The notes under the pieces were generated by a model. The model was given only the letters and a program-made list of their open reading frames with translations. It made no database searches and was not told the DNA's origin. Both the position numbers and the translations under genes were made by a program. From NCBI GenBank assembly GCA_021648405.1, contig JAKISX010000006.1, forward strand, positions 1 through 43,565: DNA of 43,565 nucleotides. Reading direction: 5' to 3'. This stretch comes from Sulfurimonas sp. GTDB lineage: Bacteria; Campylobacterota; Campylobacteria; Campylobacterales; Sulfurimonadaceae. Of the stretch, positions 8,449 to 16,735 are shown one piece after another. Each line of letters opens with the position of its first letter. The first letter of the stretch is position 1.

Positions 8449-9663
8449 ATGAAGATTATTTCGCCTAATTATATATATTCAAATAATATTTTAATATCAA
8501 ATATAGCAATAGCTTATGAAAAACAAATTATAAAACTTGCTCCACTTGATGAGTTGAAAAAAGAGTTTCCAAACTCTAAGATTGAAATACTAGCAAAAAA
8601 CTCACTTTTGATGCCAGGCTTAATCAACGCTCATGTTCACATAGAATTTTCTGCAAACAAAACTGAGTTGTCTTATGGTGATTTTATGGGATGGCTTTAT
8701 AGTGTGATAGAAAATCGCGAGGAATTAATTGGTGGATGTGATGCTAGTTGTATGTCCAAAGCAATTGATAATATGTTAAAATCTGGAATCACAACATTTG
8801 GGGCTGTAAGTTCGCATGGTATGGATTTATTAGCATGTGAAAATGCTTCACAAAATGTTGTATTTTTTAATGAACTAATAGGCTCACAAGCAACTATGGC
8901 TGATGCTTTATTTGGTGATTTTTTATCTCGTCTTGATGCCTCTAAAAGTGTAAAAAGAGAAGGTTTTTATCCAGCTGTAGCAATTCACTCACCATATTCT
9001 GTTCATCCTATTTTGATTAAAAAAGCACTTAAAATTGTCAAAAACGAGGGTCTAAAACTCACAGCTCATTTTATGGAAAGTAAAGCTGAAAGAGATTGGC
9101 TAGATAAGAGTGATGGTGACTTTAGAGAATTTTTTGAAAATCTACTAAAACAAAAAACTGCCGTAAGTGATTCTAAAGAATTTTTAGAGTATTTTAATGA
9201 ACATAATACTCTTTTAACTCATGTGGTTGAAGCAAATGAAGAAGAACTACAAACTATCTCAAATAATAATCATACAGTAATTCACTGCCCTATTTCAAAT
9301 AGATTGCTTGGCAATAAAATTCTAAATATTAAAGAGCTAAATGATAAAAATATAAACTGGGTAGTTGCTACTGACGGGCTTAGTTCTAACTACAAACTAG
9401 ATCTATTTGAAGAGATGAAAATATCATTATTTTCTCATAATGATGCACCACTTTTAGAGTTTGCAAAAGCTCTTATAGATGGTGTAACAATTAATGCAGC
9501 TAAAGCATTAGGCTTAAATACTGGAGAGATTATAAAGGGTAAAAATTCCGATATGATAATTTTGGATTTAGATAGTGAGCCAAATGATGAATTAGCTATT
9601 CATTTAATACTTCATAGGTATAATGTCTCTAGCGTTTATATAAACGGAAAAAAGGAAATTTAA
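8449..9663 (+). CDS. Amidohydrolase-family deaminase (aminofutalosine deaminase-like, MqnX/Cj0067 type)
   Basis: This is a 404-residue metal-dependent amidohydrolase (TIM barrel). INAHVHIEF at 60-67 gives metal ligands His62 and His64. AHFMESKAERDW carries the next His and the Glu, THVVEANEEEL the fourth His, and ATDGLSSN the catalytic Asp309. This set resembles cyclic deaminases (SsnA/MtaD/aminofutalosine deaminase). In Campylobacterota the orthologous position (Cj0067) is annotated as aminofutalosine deaminase-family, which would link it to the futalosine route of menaquinone synthesis; the substrate is not proven by sequence. The stop overlaps the sppA start (TAATG). Confidence 0.85.
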   Translation: MKIISPNYIYSNNILISNIAIAYEKQIIKLAPLDELKKEFPNSKIEILAKNSLLMPGLINAHVHIEFSANKTELSYGDFMGWLYSVIENREELIGGCDASCMSKAIDNMLKSGITTFGAVSSHGMDLLACENASQNVVFFNELIGSQATMADALFGDFLSRLDASKSVKREGFYPAVAIHSPYSVHPILIKKALKIVKNEGLKLTAHFMESKAERDWLDKSDGDFREFFENLLKQKTAVSDSKEFLEYFNEHNTLLTHVVEANEEELQTISNNNHTVIHCPISNRLLGNKILNIKELNDKNINWVVATDGLSSNYKLDLFEEMKISLFSHNDAPLLEFAKALIDGVTINAAKALGLNTGEIIKGKNSDMIILDLDSEPNDELAIHLILHRYNVSSVYINGKKEI

Positions 9664-10532
9664 TGCAATTTTTAAAAAAGTTATTTTCACCCATAACAGC
9701 TACTCTTAGCTACATACAAAATCATTTTAAAGCGATGCTATTTGTATTAATTCTTTTTTTAATATTTGCACCAAGTTCTGAAGAAGATTTAGTACCAACT
9801 AATCTAGTACAAATTAATTTAATTGGTCCTGTTTTGGATGTTACAGAAACATTGCAACAGATTGATAAGGCAAACGATAATACAAATGTAAAAGGTGTTT
9901 TAATAAACATTAATTCCCCTGGTGGTGCTGTTTCTCCATCAGTTGAACTAGCATATGCAATAAAAAGATTAAAATTAAATAAACCTGTAGTAGTTTATGC
10001 AAGTGGTACAATCGCAAGTGGAAGCTACTATGCAAGTATTTGGGCTGATGAAATTATGGCAAATCCTGGAAGTATGGTTGGAAGTATTGGTGTTATTATG
10101 CAAGGTACTGATATGAGTGAGCTTATGAGTAAAATTGGTATTAAAACACAAAGTGTACAAGCTGGAAAATACAAAAATGTAGGCACTGGCTATAGAGCTT
10201 GGGAAAGCTATGAAATAAATGAGTTGAACAAAGTTATACAAGGCACTTATGATATGTTTACTCGCGATGTTGCTGATGCTCGTGGACTTGAGTATAAAAA
10301 AAGAGATTTATATGCAAATGCTCATATATTTACAGCCGCACAAGCTAAAAAAGTTGGTTTAATTGATTCAGTTGGCGTTATGCACGATGCCAAAAAGAGA
10401 GTTGAAAAACTTAGCGGGGTTATTAAACCAAAATGGAATAAAGAGGATAAATTTGATAAATTTATGAAAAAACTTTCAGCTACAACTGCTGTTACTTTAC
10501 ATACATATTTTCCAAGCATAGTTCTAAGATAA
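9663..10532 (+). CDS. sppA: Signal peptide peptidase SppA (S49, short form)
   Basis: This is a membrane-anchored serine protease that degrades cleaved signal peptides. It has 289 residues with one transmembrane segment at about 22-38. The S49 domain has GVLININSPGGAVSPS at 78-93. The nucleophile is Ser119 in ASGSYY and the general base is Lys171 in GKYKNVG; the 52-residue spacing equals that of Bacillus SppA (Ser147/Lys199). It is the short, single-domain form. Its ATG overlaps the amidohydrolase stop, and it ends two bases before a palindromic element. Confidence 0.94.
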   Translation: MQFLKKLFSPITATLSYIQNHFKAMLFVLILFLIFAPSSEEDLVPTNLVQINLIGPVLDVTETLQQIDKANDNTNVKGVLININSPGGAVSPSVELAYAIKRLKLNKPVVVYASGTIASGSYYASIWADEIMANPGSMVGSIGVIMQGTDMSELMSKIGIKTQSVQAGKYKNVGTGYRAWESYEINELNKVIQGTYDMFTRDVADARGLEYKKRDLYANAHIFTAAQAKKVGLIDSVGVMHDAKKRVEKLSGVIKPKWNKEDKFDKFMKKLSATTAVTLHTYFPSIVLR

Positions 10533-10534
10533 AC

Positions 10535-10615
10535 TAGATTCCAAGTTATCATACCCTTGTGGTACAAGCTTGGAATGACGGATTTGCTGTCATTGTGAAC
10601 TTGATTCAGAATCTA
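10535..10615. repeat. Complex palindromic repeat-like element (possible REP/MITE type), bidirectional terminator candidate
   Basis: This is an 81-base element with nested inverted repeats between convergent genes. The outer arms are TAGATTC (10535-10541) and GAATCTA (10609-10615). Alternative arm extension is CAAGTT (10542-10547) with AACTTG (10598-10603). Inner hairpin 1 is ATTCCAAG (10538-10545) with CTTGGAAT (10569-10576), enclosing TACC/GGTA. Inner hairpin 2 is AATGAC (10574-10579) with GTCATT (10589-10594). Short palindromes of this wording (ATTCCAAG...CTTGGAATGAC...GTCATT) are, from memory, dispersed in several proteobacterial genomes. The right arm contains the stop codon of the minus-strand gene. 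Only one copy is in the window. Confidence 0.6.
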
Positions 10616-11206
10616 AACCACCCTAACAACGCTATCTATATTTTCAAAAATTCTTTGTACCCTATCTTGAAATAATTTACCAAACTCTACTTTTGATTCT
10701 TTTGTTGCATTTTCTGATTGTATTTCTTTCATTATTTTCATCATTTTTGGATTTGGTTTCACCTCTGATGGATTATAAATTACCTCTACACTCTTATTTG
10801 TATCTATTCTTGTAAATTTAGCAGATGAATTTATATTTGAGTTAAAGCTCATCAAAGAGTGTCTTGCATACTTACCTTGTAAGCCTTTAAATCCACTTTT
10901 ATCAGTAGCTCCAGTAATTTGTGAAATAACATTTGCTATAACTCCAGCTACACCATCTTCTAAAGCTTCTGCAAATTCTACTTTGATATTTCCGCGAACA
11001 GCTCTTTGCTTTGGATATAGAGCATTTAAAGCAGTTAAGGTGATGATATATGCACCCGCAACAGTTGGACAAGAGTGTCCCGCTGATTTTATAATATCAA
11101 GATAAGAAAATTCGTATTCACCATTGTCAAATGCACCTAATACACAAGAAAGTGTATCTAGTACTTTTATAGTTGGTATCTTGTCATAAAATTTCGGATA
11201 ACTCAT
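10613..11206 (-). CDS. FmdE-like domain protein
   Basis: This is a 197-residue protein resembling the FmdE family (named after formylmethanofuran dehydrogenase subunit E). The key motif SAGHSCPTVAGAY at 41-53 has His44 and Cys46 in place of the usual GHxCPG. GNIKVEFAEALEDGVAGVIANVI and the GFKGLQGKY segment follow. The C-terminal Cys-rich zinc finger of long FmdE proteins is absent. In non-methanogens these proteins are small metal-binding proteins of uncertain function. It is coupled to xseA by an ATGA overlap (11203-11206) and its TAG stop lies in the palindromic element. The family call is moderate; no function can be given. Confidence 0.6.
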   Translation of the reverse strand: MSYPKFYDKIPTIKVLDTLSCVLGAFDNGEYEFSYLDIIKSAGHSCPTVAGAYIITLTALNALYPKQRAVRGNIKVEFAEALEDGVAGVIANVISQITGATDKSGFKGLQGKYARHSLMSFNSNINSSAKFTRIDTNKSVEVIYNPSEVKPNPKMMKIMKEIQSENATKESKVEFGKLFQDRVQRIFENIDSVVRVV

Positions 11207-12390
11207 ATTATTTCTTCCTTAGTTATAACTTTTGCACCTATTTTTATTTTATCGTTCATAATCTCAAAATTATCATCTACATTTAATGATGATAAATCTA
11301 TAAGTTTATTTTGTTGCGAAATCTGTGCAAAGCCTTTTTTGTTTTTCAATTTTGGATGGTTAGATTCTAGCATTTTATATAAACTATTTACTTGATTTAG
11401 GGCAACATTTAGTTTAAAAGATATGTTTTGCTCAAAGTTTTCTTTTAATTGTTTTACAATCTCTAATTTTTGAGTTATTTTTGAATCTATTGAGTGTTGT
11501 ATAAATGAGTTTTTAAGATGGGATAATTCTTGTTTTTTGTTATATATTTTTTGCTCTATAATTTGTGAAAATTGATTTGATATACCATCTAAATACTGAT
11601 ACAATTCATTTGTATCTGGTAAACACATCTCCATAGCAGCACTTGGTGTTGGGACTCTTAAATCTGCAATATAATCACTTATAACATTATCTATTTCATG
11701 TCCTACTGCCGAAACTATTGGTGTTTTAGCATTAAAAATTGCATCTGCTACTATCTCTTCATTAAATGCCCATAAATCCTCTATACTTCCACCACCACGA
11801 CCAATTACAATAATATCATAATTTTTTTTATCCGCAATAATAATAGCATGTGAGATTGAAGACGCAGCACTTTCGCCTTGAACCAATACATCATAAATAT
11901 CAATTTCTAAATTTTTATATCTCCTATTTGCTACCTTTAACATGTCTTGCAAAGCTGCACCCGTTGCTGAAGTAATTAAAGCGATTTTTTTAGGAAATTT
12001 AGGAAGTTGTTTTTTTATTTCTGATGCAAAATAACCTTTGTCAAATAGTTTTTGTTTTAACTGCTCATATGCTAAAGCTAAAGCACCTTGACCAGCTGGT
12101 TCTATCATAAAACAGTTTATTTGGTAGCTTCCACGAGGTTTGTAAAGCGTAATAGCACCATCTAAAATAACTTTCATACCCTCTTGGAGTTGAAACTTTA
12201 ATTTACTAGCATTACCACGAAACATAACTGCACTTATAGCTGAATCTTTATCTTTTAATGTAAAATAGATATGACCTGAGTTGTGAAAAGTGATACGGGA
12301 GAGTTCCCCCTCAACAAGCACACGGGTGAAACTAGTTTCTAGTAAAGTTTTTATCTGTTCATTTAGTGAAGAAACACTTAGTGTGTACAT
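11203..12390 (-). CDS. xseA: Exodeoxyribonuclease VII large subunit
   Basis: XseA is the catalytic subunit of exonuclease VII, which cuts single-stranded DNA from both ends to short oligonucleotides. It has 395 residues. The N-terminal OB-fold contains LVEGELSR...GHIYFTLKDKDSAISAVMF. The catalytic region holds KIALITSATGAALQDML, VIGRGGGSIEDLWAFNEE and SAVGHEIDNVISDYIADLR then VPTPSAA. A coiled-coil region follows. xseB, the small subunit, is not next to it and not found in this window. It is transcribed with the FmdE-like gene. Confidence 0.96.
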   Translation of the reverse strand: MYTLSVSSLNEQIKTLLETSFTRVLVEGELSRITFHNSGHIYFTLKDKDSAISAVMFRGNASKLKFQLQEGMKVILDGAITLYKPRGSYQINCFMIEPAGQGALALAYEQLKQKLFDKGYFASEIKKQLPKFPKKIALITSATGAALQDMLKVANRRYKNLEIDIYDVLVQGESAASSISHAIIIADKKNYDIIVIGRGGGSIEDLWAFNEEIVADAIFNAKTPIVSAVGHEIDNVISDYIADLRVPTPSAAMEMCLPDTNELYQYLDGISNQFSQIIEQKIYNKKQELSHLKNSFIQHSIDSKITQKLEIVKQLKENFEQNISFKLNVALNQVNSLYKMLESNHPKLKNKKGFAQISQQNKLIDLSSLNVDDNFEIMNDKIKIGAKVITKEEII

Positions 12391-12420
12391 TATTTTAATT
12401 CTTTTATATGTATTTACTAC

Positions 12421-12426
12421 ATTATA
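12421..12426 (-). promoter_or_regulatory. TATAAT -10 box for xseA within an inverted repeat
   Basis: A perfect minus-strand TATAAT lies 31 nt upstream of the xseA ATG. It sits inside the inverted repeat CTACAT (12417-12422) / ATGTAG (12432-12437), which could be an operator or chance. The remaining gap to 12643 shows a TATACT at 12604-12609 as a weak plus-strand -10 for the next gene and nothing else. Confidence 0.4.
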
Positions 12427-12643
12427 ACATTATGTAGCATTGTAATCAACTATCAAGAATTTATACTCACTTTTATTATCGAATTACTGAATTGTTTTTT
12501 GTCTAGTTTTTTGGGGTCATTCCATATCTTTTTATATTGCATACTTTTAAACACTTTAGAGCACCTCTATATCAAAAGATTAAATCTAAAACGATTAATT
12601 AGATATACTTCTAAAATTTAAAATTAAAAGTGGATGATGATAT

Positions 12644-13453
12644 ATGAAAATAGCATTTATTGGTGATATAGTTGGTCGTCCTGGTCGGGAGATGTTAAAA
12701 AAATATTTACCAACCATAAAAAAAGAACATAACATTGATTTTGTCATAGCTAACTATGAAAATGCTTCTCATGGTTTTGGCTTAACAACAAAAAATGCAA
12801 ATGAGCTTTTAGAATACGGAGTTGATGTTATGACTGGTGGAAATCACTCATGGGATAAAAAAGATGTAGTAGCTTTATTTGATACTCATGAAATTCTTCG
12901 TCCACATAACTATCCAAAAGAAGTGGAGGGAACTGGCTGTAAGATATATGAAGTAAACGGTGAGAGTATTGCGGTTTTAAATCTTATGGGATATTATGGT
13001 ATGCCTATGTGTGAAAATGCATTTCGCGTAGGTCAAGCTACGTGCGAAGAGTTAAAAGAGAGTGGTGTTAAAAACATATTTATAGATTTTCATGCTGAAG
13101 TAAGTAGTGAAAAACGAGGGCTTATGATGCTTCTCCAAGGTAAAGTTAGTGCTATTATAGGTACACATACTCATATCTCTAGTGATGATTTTCAAATTGC
13201 AAATGGTACTGCATATCTGAGTGATATTGGTCTAACGGGGTGTAGGGATAATGTTATAGGGATGGATTCAAAAGTTCCTCTAAAGCAATTTTTGACAGGT
13301 ATGAAAGGTCATTTTGATATACCAAAAAAATGCAAAAAAATTCTCCAAATTGCTATTATGGATTTAAAAAATGGAAAATGCGAAAGTGCATATAAACTAA
13401 AATATTTTGATGATGATAGAATTATTAAAACGCAAGCTTGGCTTGAAGACTAG
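12644..13453 (+). CDS. YmdB-type metallophosphoesterase (TIGR00282)
   Basis: This is a 269-residue protein of the TIGR00282/YmdB family, a calcineurin-like phosphodiesterase. Metal-binding motifs are GDIVGRPGR near residue 7, NYENASHG, GGNHSWDKK, DFHAEVSSEK and GTHTHISSDD. YmdB in Bacillus hydrolyses cyclic nucleotides such as 2',3'-cAMP and affects biofilm decisions and RNA stability; whether that holds here is unknown. The gene stands alone on the plus strand; its TAG stop shares the CTAG at 13450-13453 with the stop of the opposing gene. Confidence 0.92.
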   Translation: MKIAFIGDIVGRPGREMLKKYLPTIKKEHNIDFVIANYENASHGFGLTTKNANELLEYGVDVMTGGNHSWDKKDVVALFDTHEILRPHNYPKEVEGTGCKIYEVNGESIAVLNLMGYYGMPMCENAFRVGQATCEELKESGVKNIFIDFHAEVSSEKRGLMMLLQGKVSAIIGTHTHISSDDFQIANGTAYLSDIGLTGCRDNVIGMDSKVPLKQFLTGMKGHFDIPKKCKKILQIAIMDLKNGKCESAYKLKYFDDDRIIKTQAWLED

Positions 13454-13911
13454 GCTGTAATTTGGTAGTAGTTGTTGTTTGAAATGTAAGTATCTACCAT
13501 TTTAATTTTTAAAAATGATTCTTTGATATCTTTAATCTCTTGTGGTAAATTTTGGTCTATATTTTGTGTATTATGCTTTAGAGCTGGTTGACTTTTTGGC
13601 ATAAGTGAAAACATGATTGAGTTAGCAGTATAAGCAGATGAAGCTTTAATTTGTGAATTCATTATTGAAAACTTGGTAGTTTGGTTATTTTGTTCAGCTT
13701 GTTGTTGAATTTGCGCTTTTGTATTTAAAGATTTATAGTTTGAAAGATAATTTACTGGAGTATTTACTAAAGAGTTAGTTAAGTTTTGAGAGCTACTTAA
13801 ACCCTTAACATTAAAAGATTTATCTAAGTAAGGCTCTTTAGAAGCATTTATTTTAGCAGTTTTGTCAGTTGTATTGGTATGTATAAAAGTACTGTATGAT
13901 GATACAAACAT
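13450..13911 (-). CDS. Asn/Gln/Ser-rich protein of unknown function
   Basis: This is a 153-residue protein that I do not recognise. It is low in complexity, rich in Asn, Gln, Ser and Thr, has no signal peptide or transmembrane segment, and looks partly disordered. The last 40 residues (from LPQEIKDIKESFLKIKM) look helical. Composition and the N-terminal MFVSSYSTFIHTNTTDKTAK resemble small flagellar or secreted proteins of this phylum, but that is only an impression. AGGAG five bases before the ATG and a TATAAT about 27 nt upstream show it is truly expressed from its own promoter. Confidence 0.65.
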   Translation of the reverse strand: MFVSSYSTFIHTNTTDKTAKINASKEPYLDKSFNVKGLSSSQNLTNSLVNTPVNYLSNYKSLNTKAQIQQQAEQNNQTTKFSIMNSQIKASSAYTANSIMFSLMPKSQPALKHNTQNIDQNLPQEIKDIKESFLKIKMVDTYISNNNYYQITA

Positions 13912-13937
13912 GACATCTCCTATAGCTAATGTCCTAG

Positions 13938-13943
13938 ATTATA
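13938..13943 (-). promoter_or_regulatory. TATAAT -10 box for the Asn/Gln/Ser-rich gene
   Basis: A perfect minus-strand TATAAT lies about 27 nt before the ATG at 13911, with AGGAG between. This gives the orphan gene a vegetative-type promoter separate from dnaX. Confidence 0.5.
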
Positions 13944-13979
13944 ATCCAAATTTACTTTTACATTACTTAAGTTTTAAAT

Positions 13980-14002
13980 TTCAATCTAAATCTTAGATTG
14001 AA
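13980..14002 (-). terminator. Hairpin overlapping the dnaX 3' end
   Basis: A perfect 10-bp inverted repeat, TTCAATCTAA (13980-13989) / TTAGATTGAA (13993-14002), has a three-base loop. It includes the last four codons and TAG stop of dnaX. The bases after it on the minus strand are A/T-rich without a strong T run, so it may act as a weak terminator or 3'-end stabiliser. Confidence 0.5.
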
Positions 14003-15671
14003 TTGTTATCTTATTTGCTTCAAATAACTCTATAGCTTTTGCAACCATTGGTTCATCTTTTATATTTGGAGATTCTTTTGCCGTAGTGCTATATGAGTTA
14101 TCACAGTTTGTTACACACGAAGCACTCCCGCCCATTTGGGCATCTTCAACCATAGAATCTGATTGTGGCTCATTCATTACGGGTTGTTGTATTTGCTCTG
14201 GTACTACTTTTACCTCTTTTGAGCAAAGTGTATGTTTTATTTTTGTGTTGAAACCAAACAGTTCTCGCACAAGTTGTTTTATAGCTGGATATCCATGTTT
14301 TAAAATTTGTTTACACTCTTGGTCTGTAGAACTTTCCCATGTTAAAACTTCATTTTCATAAGAGATATATGAGACACTTTTGGAAAAACATTCTCCAAGT
14401 TGTGCATTTCTATCTTTTATATTTTTTATTAGAGAATTAAACATATCTAAATATTTATCATCAATAGTGGGAGTTATTACAGGTTTTGTAGTTTTAATAA
14501 TTGGCTCAATTGGCTCTTCTTTTTTTTCTTTTTTTGAAATTTCTACACTCTCTTGAGCTACTGGTTGAGGTTCTAAATCAATAGCATCTAAATCAGTCCT
14601 TTGAATCTCTTTTTGAAGAGATTCAATCATTTGATCTATCTCTTTAATTTTTAGAGCTTCAATCATTTTGAAAAATATAAGCGAAAGTACAAATGAACCA
14701 TCTGCATTTATGGCAAAAAGAGATTTTGCTTCACTTAAAATTCTAAAAAATCTATCCATAATAAGAGTTGAAAATAGAGCATCATTGGAGAAGAGTTTCT
14801 CTTTTAAATAAGCGATTAGTTCATCAACAACCATCTCGCTTTCATAGTCTTGTAAAAATTTTGTATATTCAACTATTTTTGCATAATCTTTAGCGAAAAT
14901 TGCACTAAAGACATCTTGTAAAAATTTTGGGTCAACTAAGCCTAACATATCGGTGACAGTAGCTATATCTATATGATTTTTAGAGTAAACTATAGCTTGG
15001 TCTAGAAGCGTTAGTGTATCTCTAAGGCTACCACTACCACTACGAGCTAAAATTTCTAAAGCATCATTGTTATAACTAACTTGTTCTAAGTTTAGTATGT
15101 GTGATAGATGATTTACTATTTTATTTGTAGCAATACTTTTAAATCTAAAGTGTTGAGTTCGACTTAAAATTGTTGCTGGAAGCTTTAAAGGGTCTGTAGT
15201 AGCCAAGATAAATTTTACATACTCAGGTGGTTCTTCTAATGTTTTAAGAAGTGCATTAAAAGCCTCCTTTGTTAACATATGAACTTCATCTATAATAAAT
15301 ATTTTGTATCTTGCAATTGCTGGTCTATATTTTGTTTGCTCTACTAAATCACGAATATCATCTATTTTTCTAGAACTAGCAGCATCCATCTCAACAATAT
15401 CTACATGACGATTTTCAAGTGCATTTATACAGTTTTTACAAATTCCACATGGTAGGTGGGAGATGCCATTTTCACAAATAAGTGCTTTTGCAAAGATGCG
15501 AGCAGTTGAAGTCTTACCACTACCTCTTAGACCTGAAAAAAGGTAAGCATGAGAGAGTCTGTTTGAGTCAAGCGCCAAAGATAAAGTTTGAGCAATACTC
15601 TCTTGTCCAATAAGCTCATCAAAATTTATAGGTCTGTATTTTCTTGCTAATACTTCTGAGCTTTCTTTCAA
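13986..15671 (-). CDS. dnaX: DNA polymerase III subunits gamma/tau
   Basis: DnaX is the clamp-loader ATPase of the replisome; 561 residues. Walker A GLRGSGKTS is at 47-55, zinc-binding Cys66, Cys75, Cys78 and Cys81 follow, and Walker B IIDEVH is at 126-131. FNALLKTLEEPP and sensor 2 (GSLRDTLTLLDQ) are present. Clamp-loader domains I-III end near residue 370. The tau-like tail starts with the Lys/Glu-rich stretch at 379-385, encoded by two long A runs (14519-14536) where a -1 shift would end the protein at once, giving a gamma-like form. A 3' hairpin overlaps the stop. Confidence 0.96.
   Translation of the reverse strand: MKESSEVLARKYRPINFDELIGQESIAQTLSLALDSNRLSHAYLFSGLRGSGKTSTARIFAKALICENGISHLPCGICKNCINALENRHVDIVEMDAASSRKIDDIRDLVEQTKYRPAIARYKIFIIDEVHMLTKEAFNALLKTLEEPPEYVKFILATTDPLKLPATILSRTQHFRFKSIATNKIVNHLSHILNLEQVSYNNDALEILARSGSGSLRDTLTLLDQAIVYSKNHIDIATVTDMLGLVDPKFLQDVFSAIFAKDYAKIVEYTKFLQDYESEMVVDELIAYLKEKLFSNDALFSTLIMDRFFRILSEAKSLFAINADGSFVLSLIFFKMIEALKIKEIDQMIESLQKEIQRTDLDAIDLEPQPVAQESVEISKKEKKEEPIEPIIKTTKPVITPTIDDKYLDMFNSLIKNIKDRNAQLGECFSKSVSYISYENEVLTWESSTDQECKQILKHGYPAIKQLVRELFGFNTKIKHTLCSKEVKVVPEQIQQPVMNEPQSDSMVEDAQMGGSASCVTNCDNSYSTTAKESPNIKDEPMVAKAIELFEANKITIQSKI
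14519..14536 (-). other. Candidate slippage / frameshift site in dnaX
   Basis: On the minus strand the sequence reads C, seven A, G, eight A, G. In frame these are codons 379-385 (Ser-Lys-Lys-Glu-Lys-Lys-Glu), that is A-AAA-AAA-type heptamers. A -1 shift on the second run is followed by Arg-Arg-Ala-Asn and TGA, giving a product of about 388 residues. A +1 shift also stops within about 15 codons. Escherichia coli (ribosomal) and Thermus (transcriptional) use such A runs in dnaX to make gamma. Confidence 0.5.
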
Positions 15672-15730
15672 TTATATACCCTTTATTTTACGATTTAAAA
15701 TATTATTCTTACACTTATTTTATCTAAATA

Positions 15731-16282
15731 TTAATAAAAATAGCGAATAGATGCAAAGCCATGCGCCCCACTCTCTTTGACGCTTTGTATTTGTTTAACT
15801 TCAACAATACCACCAAGCGCAAAAATTTTGATATCTGTTTTTGCTATCAAGTCTTTTAAATCTTGAATTCCTTTTGGTTTGCCTTTGTTAGGAGAGTTAA
15901 AAATAGGACTATATGTAACAGCATTTGCACCAAAATTTTGTGCATCTAATACTTCATCATGCGTATGCGCACTAACAATAACCTCTAAGCCTAACTCCTT
16001 AGCATATAAAATTTTATCAAACTGTTTTGAGGTCAGATGAACCCCAGTAGCTCCTAAACAAACAGCTAAATTTGGTTTTTGATGGATAAAACTTTTAATA
16101 TTTTCAAATTGTGAACATACTTGCACATGATGCTCAGCTTGAATATCATAGTTTGGATTTGATTTATCTCTATAAAGAGCATATGTTGGTAAATGAGTTT
16201 GGAGTTGTTTATGTAAAATAGAGCGAAATACAGCTGGAGTATCAGTATAAAACTCCCTTGAAGTTATTAAATAGCTTTGCAT
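15731..16282 (-). CDS. Thiamine phosphate synthase / TenI family protein
   Basis: This is a 183-residue TIM-barrel protein of the ThiE/TenI family. YALYRDKS (residues 35-42) matches the N-terminal phosphate/pyrophosphate contact region, GATGVHLTSKQ and VSAHTHDEV are the central motifs, and TYSPIFNSPNKGKPKG and FALGGI form the C-terminal phosphate site. ThiE joins HMP-pyrophosphate and thiazole phosphate; TenI is a thiazole tautomerase. The sequence is shorter than most ThiE proteins, so the two cannot be told apart. It lies between dnaX and an unknown gene (3-base gap). Confidence 0.8.
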   Translation of the reverse strand: MQSYLITSREFYTDTPAVFRSILHKQLQTHLPTYALYRDKSNPNYDIQAEHHVQVCSQFENIKSFIHQKPNLAVCLGATGVHLTSKQFDKILYAKELGLEVIVSAHTHDEVLDAQNFGANAVTYSPIFNSPNKGKPKGIQDLKDLIAKTDIKIFALGGIVEVKQIQSVKESGAHGFASIRYFY

Positions 16283-16285
16283 TAC

Positions 16286-16735
16286 CTATCTCAACAATGG
16301 ATTTTTTGAGCGTAGCTTGGGTGCTATAAAATCAATTTTTTTTTCCTCTTGCGTACCTTCATATCTTTGTCTAACACCTTCAGTATGGTATTTTAAACGA
16401 TTTAGTAAATAAAGTTCATCTAATGTATATTTTGAGATTACATCTTCTAAGTAGTTTTGTAAAAAATCTAATTTTTCTTTCTCGTTATCTATTAAAATAG
16501 TTTTTATCTCATTTTGCACCCCATCAAAAACATCCCCACATGCTACAAGAAAATCATAACTAACATCTATAGTTTTCATAGTACTTAATGCATTAGTAAA
16601 ATTAAAATGATTGTACAACATACAACCTATAAAATATTCCATATCTGAATCTTCATACTCAACATAACGCTTATCCTCGTCTTTAAAAAACTCATGTAAA
16701 GTATTTAAAACTTTTTTTATTCTTTTATCTAACAT
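16286..16735 (-). CDS. Unknown soluble protein downstream of GGDEF-EAL gene
   Basis: This is a 149-residue, charged, mostly helical protein with no signal peptide or transmembrane segment. I do not recognise a family. The N-terminus MLDKRIKKVLNTLHEFFKDED and the middle acidic stretch suggest a helical bundle; the C-terminus is basic. Its start overlaps the end of the GGDEF-EAL gene by 11 nt, so the two are probably translated together, which could mean a shared signalling role, but nothing in the sequence proves it. Confidence 0.65.
   Translation of the reverse strand: MLDKRIKKVLNTLHEFFKDEDKRYVEYEDSDMEYFIGCMLYNHFNFTNALSTMKTIDVSYDFLVACGDVFDGVQNEIKTILIDNEKEKLDFLQNYLEDVISKYTLDELYLLNRLKYHTEGVRQRYEGTQEEKKIDFIAPKLRSKNPLLR

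Noticed and set aside
10535..10615. Insertion sequence remnant
   Set aside because: No transposase fragment or target-site duplication is visible; only a palindromic element can be supported.
12391..12643. Possible small RNA or riboswitch between xseA and the YmdB-type gene
   Set aside because: Only weak -10 boxes and one short inverted repeat; no conserved fold recognised.
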